Part shown: piece after piece, positions 1 to 5,491 of the stretch
How the letters are laid out: each line of letters begins with the position of its first letter
Position numbering within the stretch: position 1 is the first letter of the stretch
From: Thermoplasmata archaeon
GTDB taxonomy: Archaea; Thermoplasmatota; Thermoplasmata; UBA184
DNA: 6,346 nt
Assembly: GCA_030064695.1 (NCBI GenBank)
Contig: JASHYV010000187.1
Location: forward strand, 1-6,346
Reading direction: 5' to 3'
Made by a program: the position numbers and the translations under genes
Notes under the pieces: generated by a model
Seen by the model: the letters and a program-made list of their open reading frames with translations, nothing else
What the model was told of the DNA's origin: nothing
The model's database searches: none

Positions 1-115
1 CTTCGCCCGTCGGGCCCAGGTGGCGAAGGCGGTCACCGCCGAGGGGGGCCGGGTGACCGATTTCTCGCTCGAGTACGCCGGCCCGCAGGTCTGGTCCGTC
101 CGATCGAGCGCCTGA
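1..115 (+). CDS. 3' end of an unidentified protein (partial, open at the left edge)
   Basis: Reading from base 2, an open frame of 37 codons ends in TGA at 113-115. The visible tail has an alternating charged and small-residue pattern, contains Glu-Gly-Gly-Arg-Val-Thr and ends Val-Trp-Ser-Val-Arg-Ser-Ser-Ala. This looks like a beta-strand/turn/beta-strand end of a soluble enzyme; it is compatible with the C-terminus of a SAM-dependent methyltransferase, but far too short to assign. Third codon positions are almost all G or C, like the genes that follow, and unlike the competing frame that runs into the next gene without a start. The stop lies 11 bases before the ATG of the glycosyltransferase, so the two are probably co-transcribed. 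No function is proposed. Confidence 0.6.
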   Translation, partial: FARRAQVAKAVTAEGGRVTDFSLEYAGPQVWSVRSSA

Positions 116-126
116 TCGACCGTCCG

Positions 127-873
127 ATGTCCACCGGGGCGGAGGCACCGCGGCTCTCGATCGTCTGGGCGGTCCTCAACGAGCGCGGGAACCTGCCGGG
201 GCTCGTCGAGCGGCTGCTCCACGTGGAGCTGCCTCCCTGGGAGGTGATCGTCGTCGACGACGGGAGCACCGACGGCACGCGGCCGTACCTGGCGGAGCTG
301 TCGGCGACCGACGCGCGGTTCCGGGTGCGTCTGCACGAAGGTAAGCAGACGACGATCCGCGCCCAGGCGATGGGGATCGAGACGGCCCGAGGGGAGTTCG
401 TCGTCATCATGGACGCGGATCTGCAGCATCCCCCCGAGGCCCTCCCTCCGATGGTGGCCGCGCTCGCCGCGGGGTCGGACCTGGTCGTAGCGAGCCGGTA
501 CGCGCCGGGCGGCTCACCCGGACCCCGGACGCTCGGCCGCCTCCTGCTCTCGCACGGTGCCCAGGGGCTCGCGCGAGTCTGGCTGCCCGAGGCACGGGAG
601 GTGTCCGATCCGGTCTCCGGCTTCTTTGCCTTCCGGCGCCCGGTCTTCCGCTCCTTCGATCCGAGCGTGCGCGGCTACAAGCTCCTCCTCTTCGTGCTCG
701 CGATGAGCACGGGGCGCCGGATCTCGGAGGTGGCGTTCCAATTCGTCCCCCGGGGCAGCGGGCGCAGCAAGGTCACTCAGAGCTCGGCGTTCCTCCGGCT
801 GTACCTCCGGGAACTCCGGCTTGCGCGCCGGCTCCGGCGGGAGCTGCGCGCCGCGGCTAGGCAATCCCTATAA
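127..873 (+). CDS. GT2 family glycosyltransferase, dolichol-phosphate mannosyltransferase-like
   Basis: This GT-A fold family 2 glycosyltransferase (248 aa) is expected to move a sugar from a nucleotide donor to a polyprenyl phosphate or lipid-linked glycan on the cytoplasmic membrane face. The N-terminal strand (residues 10-17) leads to Asn-Glu-Arg-Gly-Asn. The nucleotide-binding Asp-Asp-Gly-Ser is at 44-47. The metal-binding Asp-Ala-Asp-Leu-Gln-His (96-101) is followed by Pro-Pro-Glu. The acceptor-side Ser-Asp-Pro-Val-Ser-Gly-Phe-Phe is at 160-167, and the conserved Arg-Gly-Ser-Gly-Arg-Ser-Lys loop at 209-215. This order matches the DPM1/DPMS subgroup, and the length fits the soluble form without a C-terminal membrane region. 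The last 30 residues are strongly basic (repeated Leu-Arg-Arg) and could form an amphipathic membrane-attachment helix (inference). ATG 127 is the first reasonable start in the frame; no Shine-Dalgarno is seen. It lies 11 bases after the preceding stop and 36 before the SDR gene. Donor and acceptor cannot be read from sequence. Confidence 0.9.
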   Translation: MSTGAEAPRLSIVWAVLNERGNLPGLVERLLHVELPPWEVIVVDDGSTDGTRPYLAELSATDARFRVRLHEGKQTTIRAQAMGIETARGEFVVIMDADLQHPPEALPPMVAALAAGSDLVVASRYAPGGSPGPRTLGRLLLSHGAQGLARVWLPEAREVSDPVSGFFAFRRPVFRSFDPSVRGYKLLLFVLAMSTGRRISEVAFQFVPRGSGRSKVTQSSAFLRLYLRELRLARRLRRELRAAARQSL

Positions 874-874
874 C
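866..874 (+). promoter_or_regulatory. weak TATA-like element before the SDR gene
   Basis: The last codons of the glycosyltransferase gene contain CCCTATAAC, an AT-rich core in otherwise GC-rich DNA. It sits about 39 bases before the ATG at 910, so an archaeal start site about 27 bases downstream would give a leader near 12 bases. There is no strong Shine-Dalgarno before the ATG, which is compatible with a short leader. The gene could equally be expressed only by read-through from upstream. This is a single-site resemblance with low certainty. Confidence 0.2.
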
Positions 875-909
875 GCGCCGGCCGTCGCGAAGGCGGTTCG
901 GCAACGCCC

Positions 910-1860
910 ATGCGGATCCTGATCACCGGGGCCTCCGGGTTCATCGGTCGGCACCTCTCCACGTTCGCCGTGGCCCACGGCCACGAGGTGGTGGGTACCT
1001 ACCTCTCGGAGGGCGAGATGTCGGTCCGCGGACTGCCCAAAGAGGGCGTCCGCTGGGTCCGTCTCGACATGCAGGACCGGGCCGCGGTCGAGCGGCTCGT
1101 CGCCGACACGGACGCGGAGGGGATCTTCCATCTGGCCGCCCAGGCGTACGCGAAGCGGGCTTGGGCCGACCCGGCCGACACGTTCCGGACGAACGTGCTG
1201 GGCACCATCTACCTCTACGAGGCCCTGCGGGCCCATCCGCCCAAGAACGGGGCGCTCCTCGCCTCCTCGGGTTCCGCGTATGGGGCCCCGAGCCGCCTTC
1301 CGATCTCGGAGGACACGCCGCTCGACGCGACCAACCCGTACGGGGTGTCGAAGGGCACCCAGGACATGCTGTCGTTGCAGTACTCGCTCAACTTCGGGCT
1401 CCGCATCGTACGGGCCCGGCTCTTCGGGACGACCGGGCCGGGCAAGACCGGCGACGCCATGAACGACTTCGCGCGGCAGGTGGCCCGGCTGGAGGCCAGC
1501 GGGCAGGGCGGACCCGTCCGGCACGGCAACCTGGAGACCCGACGGGACGTCTCCGACATCCGGGACGTGATGCGGGCGATGTGGAGGGTCTTCGAGTCCG
1601 GGAAGCCGACCGAGCCCGTGAACGTGGGCGCCGGGGAGACGCACACGATCCGGGAGATCGCGGAGACGCTTGTCGGCCTCGCGAAGGTCCCGGTCCAGCT
1701 CACGCCCGATCCGTCGCTCTTCCGGCCGACGGACGAACCCGACAACCGGGCCGACATCCGCCGCCTGCTCGCGCTCGGGTACCGCCCGGAGTTTCCGTTC
1801 GCCCGAACGGTCGCGGACGCCCTCGACTACTGGCGGGCGGCGCCGAGCGAGCTCGGTTGA
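910..1860 (+). CDS. NAD(P)-dependent SDR epimerase/dehydratase, probable GDP-4-keto-6-deoxy-D-mannose reductase (RMD-like)
   Basis: This extended short-chain dehydrogenase (316 aa, normal family length) acts on a nucleotide-linked sugar in the cytoplasm. The Rossmann motif Gly-Ala-Ser-Gly-Phe-Ile-Gly is at residues 7-13, the acidic Leu-Asp-Met strand end at 52-54 and His-Leu-Ala-Ala-Gln at 74-78. The catalytic Ser cluster (119-122) is followed by Tyr-Gly, and the catalytic Tyr-Gly-Val-Ser-Lys is at 144-148. The segment Ser-Lys-Gly-Thr-Gln-Asp after the catalytic Lys, the Gly-Asn-Leu-Glu-Thr-Arg-Arg-Asp-Val-Ser-Asp block (206-216), Asn-Val-Gly-Ala-Gly at 238-242 and the Phe-Arg-Pro-Thr-Asp-Glu-Pro block (271-277) match, from memory, the RMD branch better than classical GDP-mannose 4,6-dehydratase. 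That enzyme reduces GDP-4-keto-6-deoxymannose to GDP-rhamnose. A 4,6-dehydratase or another GDP-sugar epimerase remains possible. The gene follows the glycosyltransferase by 36 bases in the same direction and ends 6 bases from the stop of the convergent second glycosyltransferase. Confidence 0.85.
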   Translation: MRILITGASGFIGRHLSTFAVAHGHEVVGTYLSEGEMSVRGLPKEGVRWVRLDMQDRAAVERLVADTDAEGIFHLAAQAYAKRAWADPADTFRTNVLGTIYLYEALRAHPPKNGALLASSGSAYGAPSRLPISEDTPLDATNPYGVSKGTQDMLSLQYSLNFGLRIVRARLFGTTGPGKTGDAMNDFARQVARLEASGQGGPVRHGNLETRRDVSDIRDVMRAMWRVFESGKPTEPVNVGAGETHTIREIAETLVGLAKVPVQLTPDPSLFRPTDEPDNRADIRRLLALGYRPEFPFARTVADALDYWRAAPSELG

Positions 1861-1866
1861 GCCCGC

Positions 1867-2670
1867 TCAGTGCTCGGTGATCGCTCGGTCGCCGGAGGAG
1901 CGAGTCGGGGGCTCCAGCCAGTCGGGCAGCCGATCGGCCAGCATGCGAGGGATCCGGAAGGGCGTGGGCGGGCTCCACCGCCCGGGCGGCGTCAGCCGGC
2001 TCGTGTAGGCCCGAGCGATCTGGAGGAGCGCTCGACCGTGATACTGGACGAAGAGACGCGAGCGGTCGAACTGCGAGTGGCCCCCGTTCCGGTCGTGGTG
2101 CGGGGTCGCGACCTCGCGCATCGAGACATCGTTGAGGCCGGCGCGGAGCGTCATCTCGATCGCCCAGTTCTTCTGCGCGCGGAAGCAGAGACGCGGGTAG
2201 ACCGAGGCCCGGAAGGCGCGGTAGCCGGTGGTCACGTCCGTGAGGTCGTAGCCGCTCAGGACCCGCAGGAGCCGGGAATAGAACTTGATGCCGACCCGCC
2301 GCAGCGTCGGGACCCCGGCGGAGTCGCAGCGGAACCGGCTCCCGAGGACGTAGTCGACCTGGCCCATGAGGATCGGTCGGATCAGCTCGGGGATCCGCCC
2401 CGGATCGTGCTGCCCGTCCGCGTCGAGCTGGACGATCACGTCGGCCCCCCAGAGCAGCGCGGCCTCGAAGCCGGTGGTGAGCGCGGCGCCGATGCCGAGG
2501 TTCTGCGGGTGGCGGACGACGGTCGCTCCCGCCGCGCGAGCCACCTGGGCGGTGCCGTCGCTCGAGCCGTCGTCGACGACGAACGTGCGGAGCTCGAAGC
2601 CCGGTCCCAGGTCGGGAAACTCGCGGAGCACCGGACCGATTCCCGCCTCCTCGCAATGCGCGGGGATCAC
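1867..2670 (-). CDS. GT2 family glycosyltransferase, polyprenyl-phosphate sugar transferase-like; start uncertain
   Basis: This second GT-A family 2 transferase is 267 aa from the GTG at 2670. Seen: Pro-Ala-His-Cys-Glu-Glu right at the start, Val-Val-Asp-Asp-Gly-Ser-Ser-Asp-Gly at 31-39, Asn-Leu-Gly-Ile-Gly-Ala-Ala-Leu at 57-64, the metal-binding Asp-Ala-Asp-Gly-Gln-His-Asp-Pro at 83-90, Gly-Ser-Arg-Phe at 110-113 and Asp-Val-Thr-Thr-Gly-Tyr-Arg-Ala-Phe at 145-153. This is the DPM1/AglD-like subgroup, which makes polyprenyl-phosphate sugars or extends lipid-linked glycans at the membrane. After about residue 225 the tail is Pro- and Arg-rich with no membrane helix. The GTG at 2670 cuts through the first beta-strand: the same frame reads Ile-Ala-Val-Val-Ile-Pro immediately upstream and stays open past 2930, with no ATG, GTG or TTG that I could find. 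A CTG at 2784 with a good AGGTG ribosome site is an alternative start. The gene converges on the SDR gene with a 6-base gap. Confidence 0.9.
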   Translation of the reverse strand: MIPAHCEEAGIGPVLREFPDLGPGFELRTFVVDDGSSDGTAQVARAAGATVVRHPQNLGIGAALTTGFEAALLWGADVIVQLDADGQHDPGRIPELIRPILMGQVDYVLGSRFRCDSAGVPTLRRVGIKFYSRLLRVLSGYDLTDVTTGYRAFRASVYPRLCFRAQKNWAIEMTLRAGLNDVSMREVATPHHDRNGGHSQFDRSRLFVQYHGRALLQIARAYTSRLTPPGRWSPPTPFRIPRMLADRLPDWLEPPTRSSGDRAITEH

Positions 2671-2784
2671 GACGGCAATGCGGATCTGGGACTCGGATCG
2701 AGGTCGGACGGGCGGATCGATCGCCGGTGATGCCGCTCGGATCGCCTCCCTCCGGAGCTGCTCGACCTCGGCTTCGGAGCTCAG

Positions 2785-2796
2785 CGTCCCACCTTC
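2785..2796 (-). promoter_or_regulatory. possible ribosome binding site for a CTG start at 2784 of the minus-strand GT2 gene
   Basis: Read on the minus strand, GAAGGTGGGACG directly precedes CTG at 2784-2782. AGGTG (2794-2790) matches the anti-Shine-Dalgarno complement GGAGGTGAT in part and is 5 bases from the CTG. Starting here adds 38 residues, including the full first beta-strand Ile-Ala-Val-Val-Ile-Pro that every GT2 enzyme needs. CTG starts are rare, so this remains a proposal. Confidence 0.3.
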
Positions 2797-2872
2797 TGCA
2801 TTGTGCCGGGAGCGCGGGCCCGAGCCGGGGTCCCGATAGGAAACCCGACGATCGATCCCGAAGACTCCGATG

Positions 2873-2914
2873 CGGCTCTTGCCGGTTCCGAGTCGGGAAG
2901 AGCTACAAGAGCCG
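2873..2914. repeat. perfect 9-base inverted repeat with nested 4-base stem
   Basis: CGGCTCTTG at 2873-2881 is exactly complementary to CAAGAGCCG at 2906-2914. Inside the 24-base loop, TTCC (2886-2889) pairs with GGAA (2896-2899) around a 6-base loop. On the minus strand the structure would lie in the 5' leader of the second glycosyltransferase, about 90 bases before the CTG at 2784. It may be an RNA structure, a protein-binding palindrome or chance. Confidence 0.4.
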
Positions 2915-3051
2915 TTCGCTGCTCCCGCATCTCGACTCCGGGGTCGCCGGTCAAGCGTCCACCTCCGCCGCGCCCGGTTCCGGGGCCGGCGCCCGGGGGA
3001 CGAGCGCGGGAGTCCGCGAGAGGCACGTGCGATAATTCACCGGACGACCCG

Positions 3052-3064
3052 CCAAATACTTTGG
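3052..3064. promoter_or_regulatory. AT-rich palindrome CCAAATACTTTGG, possible promoter or operator
   Basis: The sequence has perfect 5-base arms (CCAAA / TTTGG) around TAC and is one of the few AT-rich islands in the gap. On the minus strand it reads AAAGTATTT, a TATA-like core that could serve the divergent glycosyltransferase with a long leader. Its symmetry also suits binding by a dimeric regulator. There is no second copy in the window to support an operator. Confidence 0.3.
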
Positions 3065-3203
3065 TCCATGGCCGGAGAGGTGAACGGAGGGGGAGGCAGG
3101 GCCCCCGGGTCGGGCCGCCGGGCTCGGGGGTGGGAGCGTGTGCGACCCCGGCGCGGCCGTCGCATTCAAGACGTGTCGCGCGTCGGAGGAGGGCGGTGTA
3201 GCA

Positions 3204-3211
3204 CTTTTATG
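3204..3211 (+). promoter_or_regulatory. TATA-like box upstream of the aminotransferase gene
   Basis: CTTTTATG stands out within very GC-rich sequence and resembles an archaeal TATA box. A start site 25-30 bases downstream would be near 3233, giving a leader of roughly 65 bases before GTG 3298. It competes with the CTTAAG element at 3269-3274, whose spacing fits a leaderless transcript. Confidence 0.35.
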
Positions 3212-3221
3212 TTTCGCCCAT

Positions 3222-3244
3222 ACCGGCCCGGGTCCTGGGCCGGT
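3222..3244 (+). repeat. 8-base GC-rich hairpin between the TATA-like box and the aminotransferase start
   Basis: ACCGGCCC (3222-3229) pairs perfectly with GGGCCGGT (3237-3244) around the loop GGGTCCT. It straddles the transcription start predicted from the box at 3204-3211, so it could be a DNA operator or a 5' leader structure. No U-run follows, so it does not look like a terminator. Confidence 0.4.
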
Positions 3245-3266
3245 CGGCGCCGGTCGGGATGATGCC

Positions 3267-3275
3267 GTCTTAAGG
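3267..3275 (+). promoter_or_regulatory. alternative TATA-like element at leaderless spacing from GTG 3298
   Basis: GTCTTAAGG has its CTTAAG core centred about 27 bases before the GTG start at 3298, the spacing expected when transcription begins at the start codon. The gene has no Shine-Dalgarno close to its GTG, which agrees with leaderless initiation. The core is short and a poor match to consensus TATA boxes. Confidence 0.25.
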
Positions 3276-3297
3276 GGTCCCGACTACCGTCCCGACC

Positions 3298-4425
3298 GTG
3301 ACCGCGTCGACCCGGATCGGCATCGCCGCCCCGGCGCTTTCGGACACCGAGACGGAGTACGTCCTCGAGTGCCTCCGGACCAACTGGATCTCGTCCAAGG
3401 GGCACTTCATCTCGGACTTCGAGAAGGAGTTCTCCCAGCGCGTCGCCGCCAAGCACGGCGTGGCCGTCACGAGCGGTACGACCGCCCTCCATCTCGCGCT
3501 GGTCGCACTGGGGGTCGGGCCGGGGGACGAGGTCATCGTGCCGACCTACACGATGATCGCCTGCGCGAACGCGGTCCGGTACTGCGGCGCCCGTCCGGTG
3601 CTCGCCGATTCCGATCCGGTGACCGGGAACCTCGATCCCGACGAGGTCGCCCGCCGGCTCACGCCCCGGACCCGGGCCGTCATGCCGGTCCATCTCTACG
3701 GTCACCCGGCCGACATGGACCGGATCCGGGCCGTCACCGAGCCTCGCGGGATCCCGCTCGTGGAGGACGCCGCCCAGGCGCACGGGGCGCTCTACCACGG
3801 GAAGCCGGCGGGCAGCATGTCGGCCTTCGGCGCCTTCAGCTTCTACGCCAACAAGATCGTGACCTGTGGAGAAGGCGGCATGGTCGTCACGAGCGACGAT
3901 CGCCTCGCCGAGAACGCGCGCGCCCTGCGCGACCAGGGCTACGACCCGGCCCGAAGGAAGTTCCTCGTCCACGACCGGATCGGCTTCAACTATCGCCTCA
4001 CGAACCTGCAGGCCGCGGTGGGCCTCGCCCAGACCCGGCGCATGGACGAGTTCGTGACCCACCACCGGGAGGTCGCCGCCCTCTACAACTCGCTGCTCGA
4101 GGATGTGCCGGGCATCCTGCGCCCCCCCGAGCTGCCCGGCATCCGGAACGTCTACTGGATGTACACGATCCAGGTGGACGCGACCCGCTACGGGCGAAGC
4201 CGGGACCAGTTGCTGCTCGACCTCGAGCAGCAGGGGATCGAGACCCGGTCGAGCTTCGTGCCGATCCACCGGCAGCCGGCGTACGGGGGCCAGTACGACG
4301 GCGAACGCTTCCCGGTCGCGGAGAAGCTCGGCCGCGAGGGACTCAACCTGCCGTCCGGCAACGCGACGACGCCCGACGAGGTCCGCCGGGTGGCCGCCGC
4401 GATCGTCCGGCTCCGGGAGGGGTAG
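3298..4425 (+). CDS. DegT/DnrJ/EryC1/StrS aminotransferase, GDP-perosamine synthase-like
   Basis: This PLP-dependent sugar aminotransferase (375 aa, full length for the family) uses an amino donor, usually glutamate, to convert a keto group on a nucleotide sugar to an amine. Seen: Thr-Ser-Gly-Thr-Thr-Ala-Leu-His at 58-65 for PLP phosphate; Glu-Asp-Ala-Ala-Gln-Ala-His-Gly at 156-163, with Asp157 and Gln160 holding the PLP ring; Ser-Phe-Tyr-Ala-Asn-Lys at 181-186, with Lys186 the Schiff-base lysine; then Gly-Glu-Gly-Gly-Met-Val-Val-Thr and Phe-Asn-Tyr-Arg-Leu-Thr-Asn-Leu-Gln-Ala-Ala (230-240). The Tyr-Ala-Asn-Lys form of the lysine motif and the C-terminal Phe-Val-Pro-Ile-His segment resemble perosamine synthases (Per/RfbE), which act on GDP-4-keto-6-deoxymannose; other 3- or 4-keto sugars are possible. 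An in-frame TAA at 3271-3273 leaves GTG 3298 as the only usable start. There is no Shine-Dalgarno near it, so leaderless initiation is likely. One base separates it from the oxidoreductase. Confidence 0.93.
   Translation: MTASTRIGIAAPALSDTETEYVLECLRTNWISSKGHFISDFEKEFSQRVAAKHGVAVTSGTTALHLALVALGVGPGDEVIVPTYTMIACANAVRYCGARPVLADSDPVTGNLDPDEVARRLTPRTRAVMPVHLYGHPADMDRIRAVTEPRGIPLVEDAAQAHGALYHGKPAGSMSAFGAFSFYANKIVTCGEGGMVVTSDDRLAENARALRDQGYDPARRKFLVHDRIGFNYRLTNLQAAVGLAQTRRMDEFVTHHREVAALYNSLLEDVPGILRPPELPGIRNVYWMYTIQVDATRYGRSRDQLLLDLEQQGIETRSSFVPIHRQPAYGGQYDGERFPVAEKLGREGLNLPSGNATTPDEVRRVAAAIVRLREG
4415..4422 (+). promoter_or_regulatory. Shine-Dalgarno site for the oxidoreductase, inside the end of the aminotransferase gene
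   Basis: GGGAGGGG in the last aminotransferase codons lies about 4-8 bases before the GTG at 4427. It fixes that GTG as the start and implies coupled translation. This is the clearest ribosome site in the window, contrasting with the lack of one before the first gene of the pair. Confidence 0.6.
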
Positions 4426-4426
4426 G

Positions 4427-5470
4427 GTGGCCGAACCCCTCGGTGTGGCGGTCCTGGGCTGCGGCCGCATGGGCCGCCGACGGGCCGAGGCCGTCTCGAA
4501 GGCGGCCGGCGCCCGACTGGTCTGCGTCGCCGATCCCGACCGGAGCCGGGCGGACGCCCTGGGGGCGGCCCTGGGGGTGCCGGTCGCTCCCACCCCCGAG
4601 GCCGCGGTCGCCGAGGCGGGGGTCGGCGCGGTCCTCATCTGCACGCCGAACGCCTTCCATGTTCCGCTCGCGTCCTTGGCGCTCTCCTCGGGCCGCCACG
4701 TGTTCCTCGAGAAGCCGATGGCACCGACCGGTTCGGAGGCCCATCGACTGGTCGAGCTCGCCCAGACCTCGAAGCGGGTGCTCTGCGTCGGCTCGAACCT
4801 CCGATTCTTCCAGAACGTGCAGCGCGCGCGTCAGGTGGTCCGGTCCGGCGCGCTCGGCGCCCTGCTCTTCGCCCGCGGTTGGGTCGGGCACGACGGCTGG
4901 GTGCTCCAGTCCTCGCCCTGGTCGAGCGACCCCGCGCTCATCGGCTCGGGAGGGACGTTGCTCGACAACGGCTGCCACATCATCGACGTGAGCCGCTGGA
5001 TCCTCGGGCGTGAGCCGGTCGAAGCCGAGGGCACCGCCTTCCACCGGTTGCACGAGCTGCCGCCTTCGATCGAGGACAACTTCGTCGGGACCCTGACGCT
5101 CGACGGAGGAGTTCCGCTGAGCTTCCAGTGCTCGTGGACGGAGTGGAACGGGTACCTCTATCTCGAGGTGTACGGGGAGCTGGGACGTCTGGTGGTCGAC
5201 GGGCGCGGCGACGCGGCCACCTGCGCCTTCTTCCCGAGGAAGGGAACGCCGGACCTCAGCGATTTCGCCGGAGCGCCGCGCGACTCGTTCAGCCGCGAGG
5301 TCGGCGAGTTCCTCGCGGCGGCCCAGGGGTCGGCCGACGGGCTCAGCGTGGCGCGGGGGCGCGACGGGGAGCAGGTTCTGCACGCGATCGACGCGCTCTA
5401 CCGCTCCGCCCGGGAAGGTCGGCGCGTCTCGGTCGAGCGACCCAGTGCGCCGGGTCCTGCGTCCGCGTAG
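4427..5470 (+). CDS. Gfo/Idh/MocA family NAD(P)-dependent oxidoreductase
   Basis: This two-domain oxidoreductase (347 aa, typical length) oxidises or reduces a hydroxyl/keto group on a sugar or nucleotide sugar. The N-terminal Rossmann fold has Gly-Cys-Gly-Arg-Met-Gly at 11-16, Ala-Asp-Pro-Asp at 35-38 after the second strand, Cys-Thr-Pro-Asn-Ala-Phe-His at 72-78 and the family hallmark Glu-Lys-Pro at 95-97, with Lys96 catalytic. The C-terminal alpha/beta substrate domain has Gly-Gly-Thr-Leu-Leu-Asp-Asn-Gly-Cys-His-Ile-Ile-Asp at 175-187, where Asp180 and His184 are the expected active-site residues. The Ala/Pro-rich last 10 residues are probably disordered. GTG 4427 is chosen because the Rossmann strand begins six residues later and a Shine-Dalgarno precedes it; the frame is also open upstream within the aminotransferase gene, but that part looks non-coding. 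The aminotransferase stop is one base away, so the pair probably acts in one sugar pathway, with this enzyme perhaps supplying or finishing the keto substrate (inference). The substrate is unknown. Confidence 0.92.
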   Translation: MAEPLGVAVLGCGRMGRRRAEAVSKAAGARLVCVADPDRSRADALGAALGVPVAPTPEAAVAEAGVGAVLICTPNAFHVPLASLALSSGRHVFLEKPMAPTGSEAHRLVELAQTSKRVLCVGSNLRFFQNVQRARQVVRSGALGALLFARGWVGHDGWVLQSSPWSSDPALIGSGGTLLDNGCHIIDVSRWILGREPVEAEGTAFHRLHELPPSIEDNFVGTLTLDGGVPLSFQCSWTEWNGYLYLEVYGELGRLVVDGRGDAATCAFFPRKGTPDLSDFAGAPRDSFSREVGEFLAAAQGSADGLSVARGRDGEQVLHAIDALYRSAREGRRVSVERPSAPGPASA

Positions 5471-5491
5471 CAGCCGGGCGCTGGGAGCGGC

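Larger units (their letters stand above)
2785..3297. other. divergent intergenic region with inverted repeats and TATA-like islands
   Basis: This stretch separates the minus-strand glycosyltransferase (if it starts at CTG 2784) from the plus-strand aminotransferase. Open frames exist on both strands, but they are Arg/Gly/Pro-rich and their third positions are clearly less GC-biased than in the real genes, so I call it non-coding. It contains a 9-base inverted repeat (2873-2914), an AT-rich GATAATTC (3031-3038), a short palindrome (3052-3064), CTTTTATG (3204-3211), an 8-base hairpin (3222-3244) and CTTAAG (3269-3274). It is expected to hold the promoters of both divergent units. If the glycosyltransferase starts at GTG 2670, the gap is extended to that point. 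Confidence 0.6.

Noticed and set aside
868..1644. 258-codon minus-strand frame opposite the SDR gene
   Set aside because: It is antisense to a gene with a full Rossmann and Tyr-x-x-x-Lys signature, and the product is low-complexity. It is a shadow of GC-rich coding DNA.
2873..2914. tRNA-like appearance on the minus strand (acceptor-like stem followed by TGTAGCTC)
   Set aside because: Only about 42 bases separate the stem ends, and there is no T-loop or anticodon arm; a tRNA needs about 70 or more.
2781..3026. Minus-strand frame of 81 codons from GTG 3026, ending TGA directly on the possible CTG start of the glycosyltransferase
   Set aside because: The N-terminal third is Pro/Gly/Arg low-complexity, codon use is unlike neighbouring genes and no domain is visible. 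The stop/start overlap is suggestive but not enough.
3068..3262. Plus-strand frame of 64 codons from ATG 3068, preceded by GATAATTC at a plausible promoter distance
   Set aside because: The product is a Gly/Arg-rich string with no recognisable fold, and its third positions are clearly less GC-biased than in the real genes of the window. The following TATA-like box also lies inside it.
3138..4991. Very long overlapping frames across the aminotransferase and oxidoreductase genes, on both strands (up to several hundred codons)
   Set aside because: They arise from the high GC content, which makes stops rare. Their products are Arg/Pro/Gly-rich with no family motifs, whereas the chosen frames carry complete catalytic signatures.
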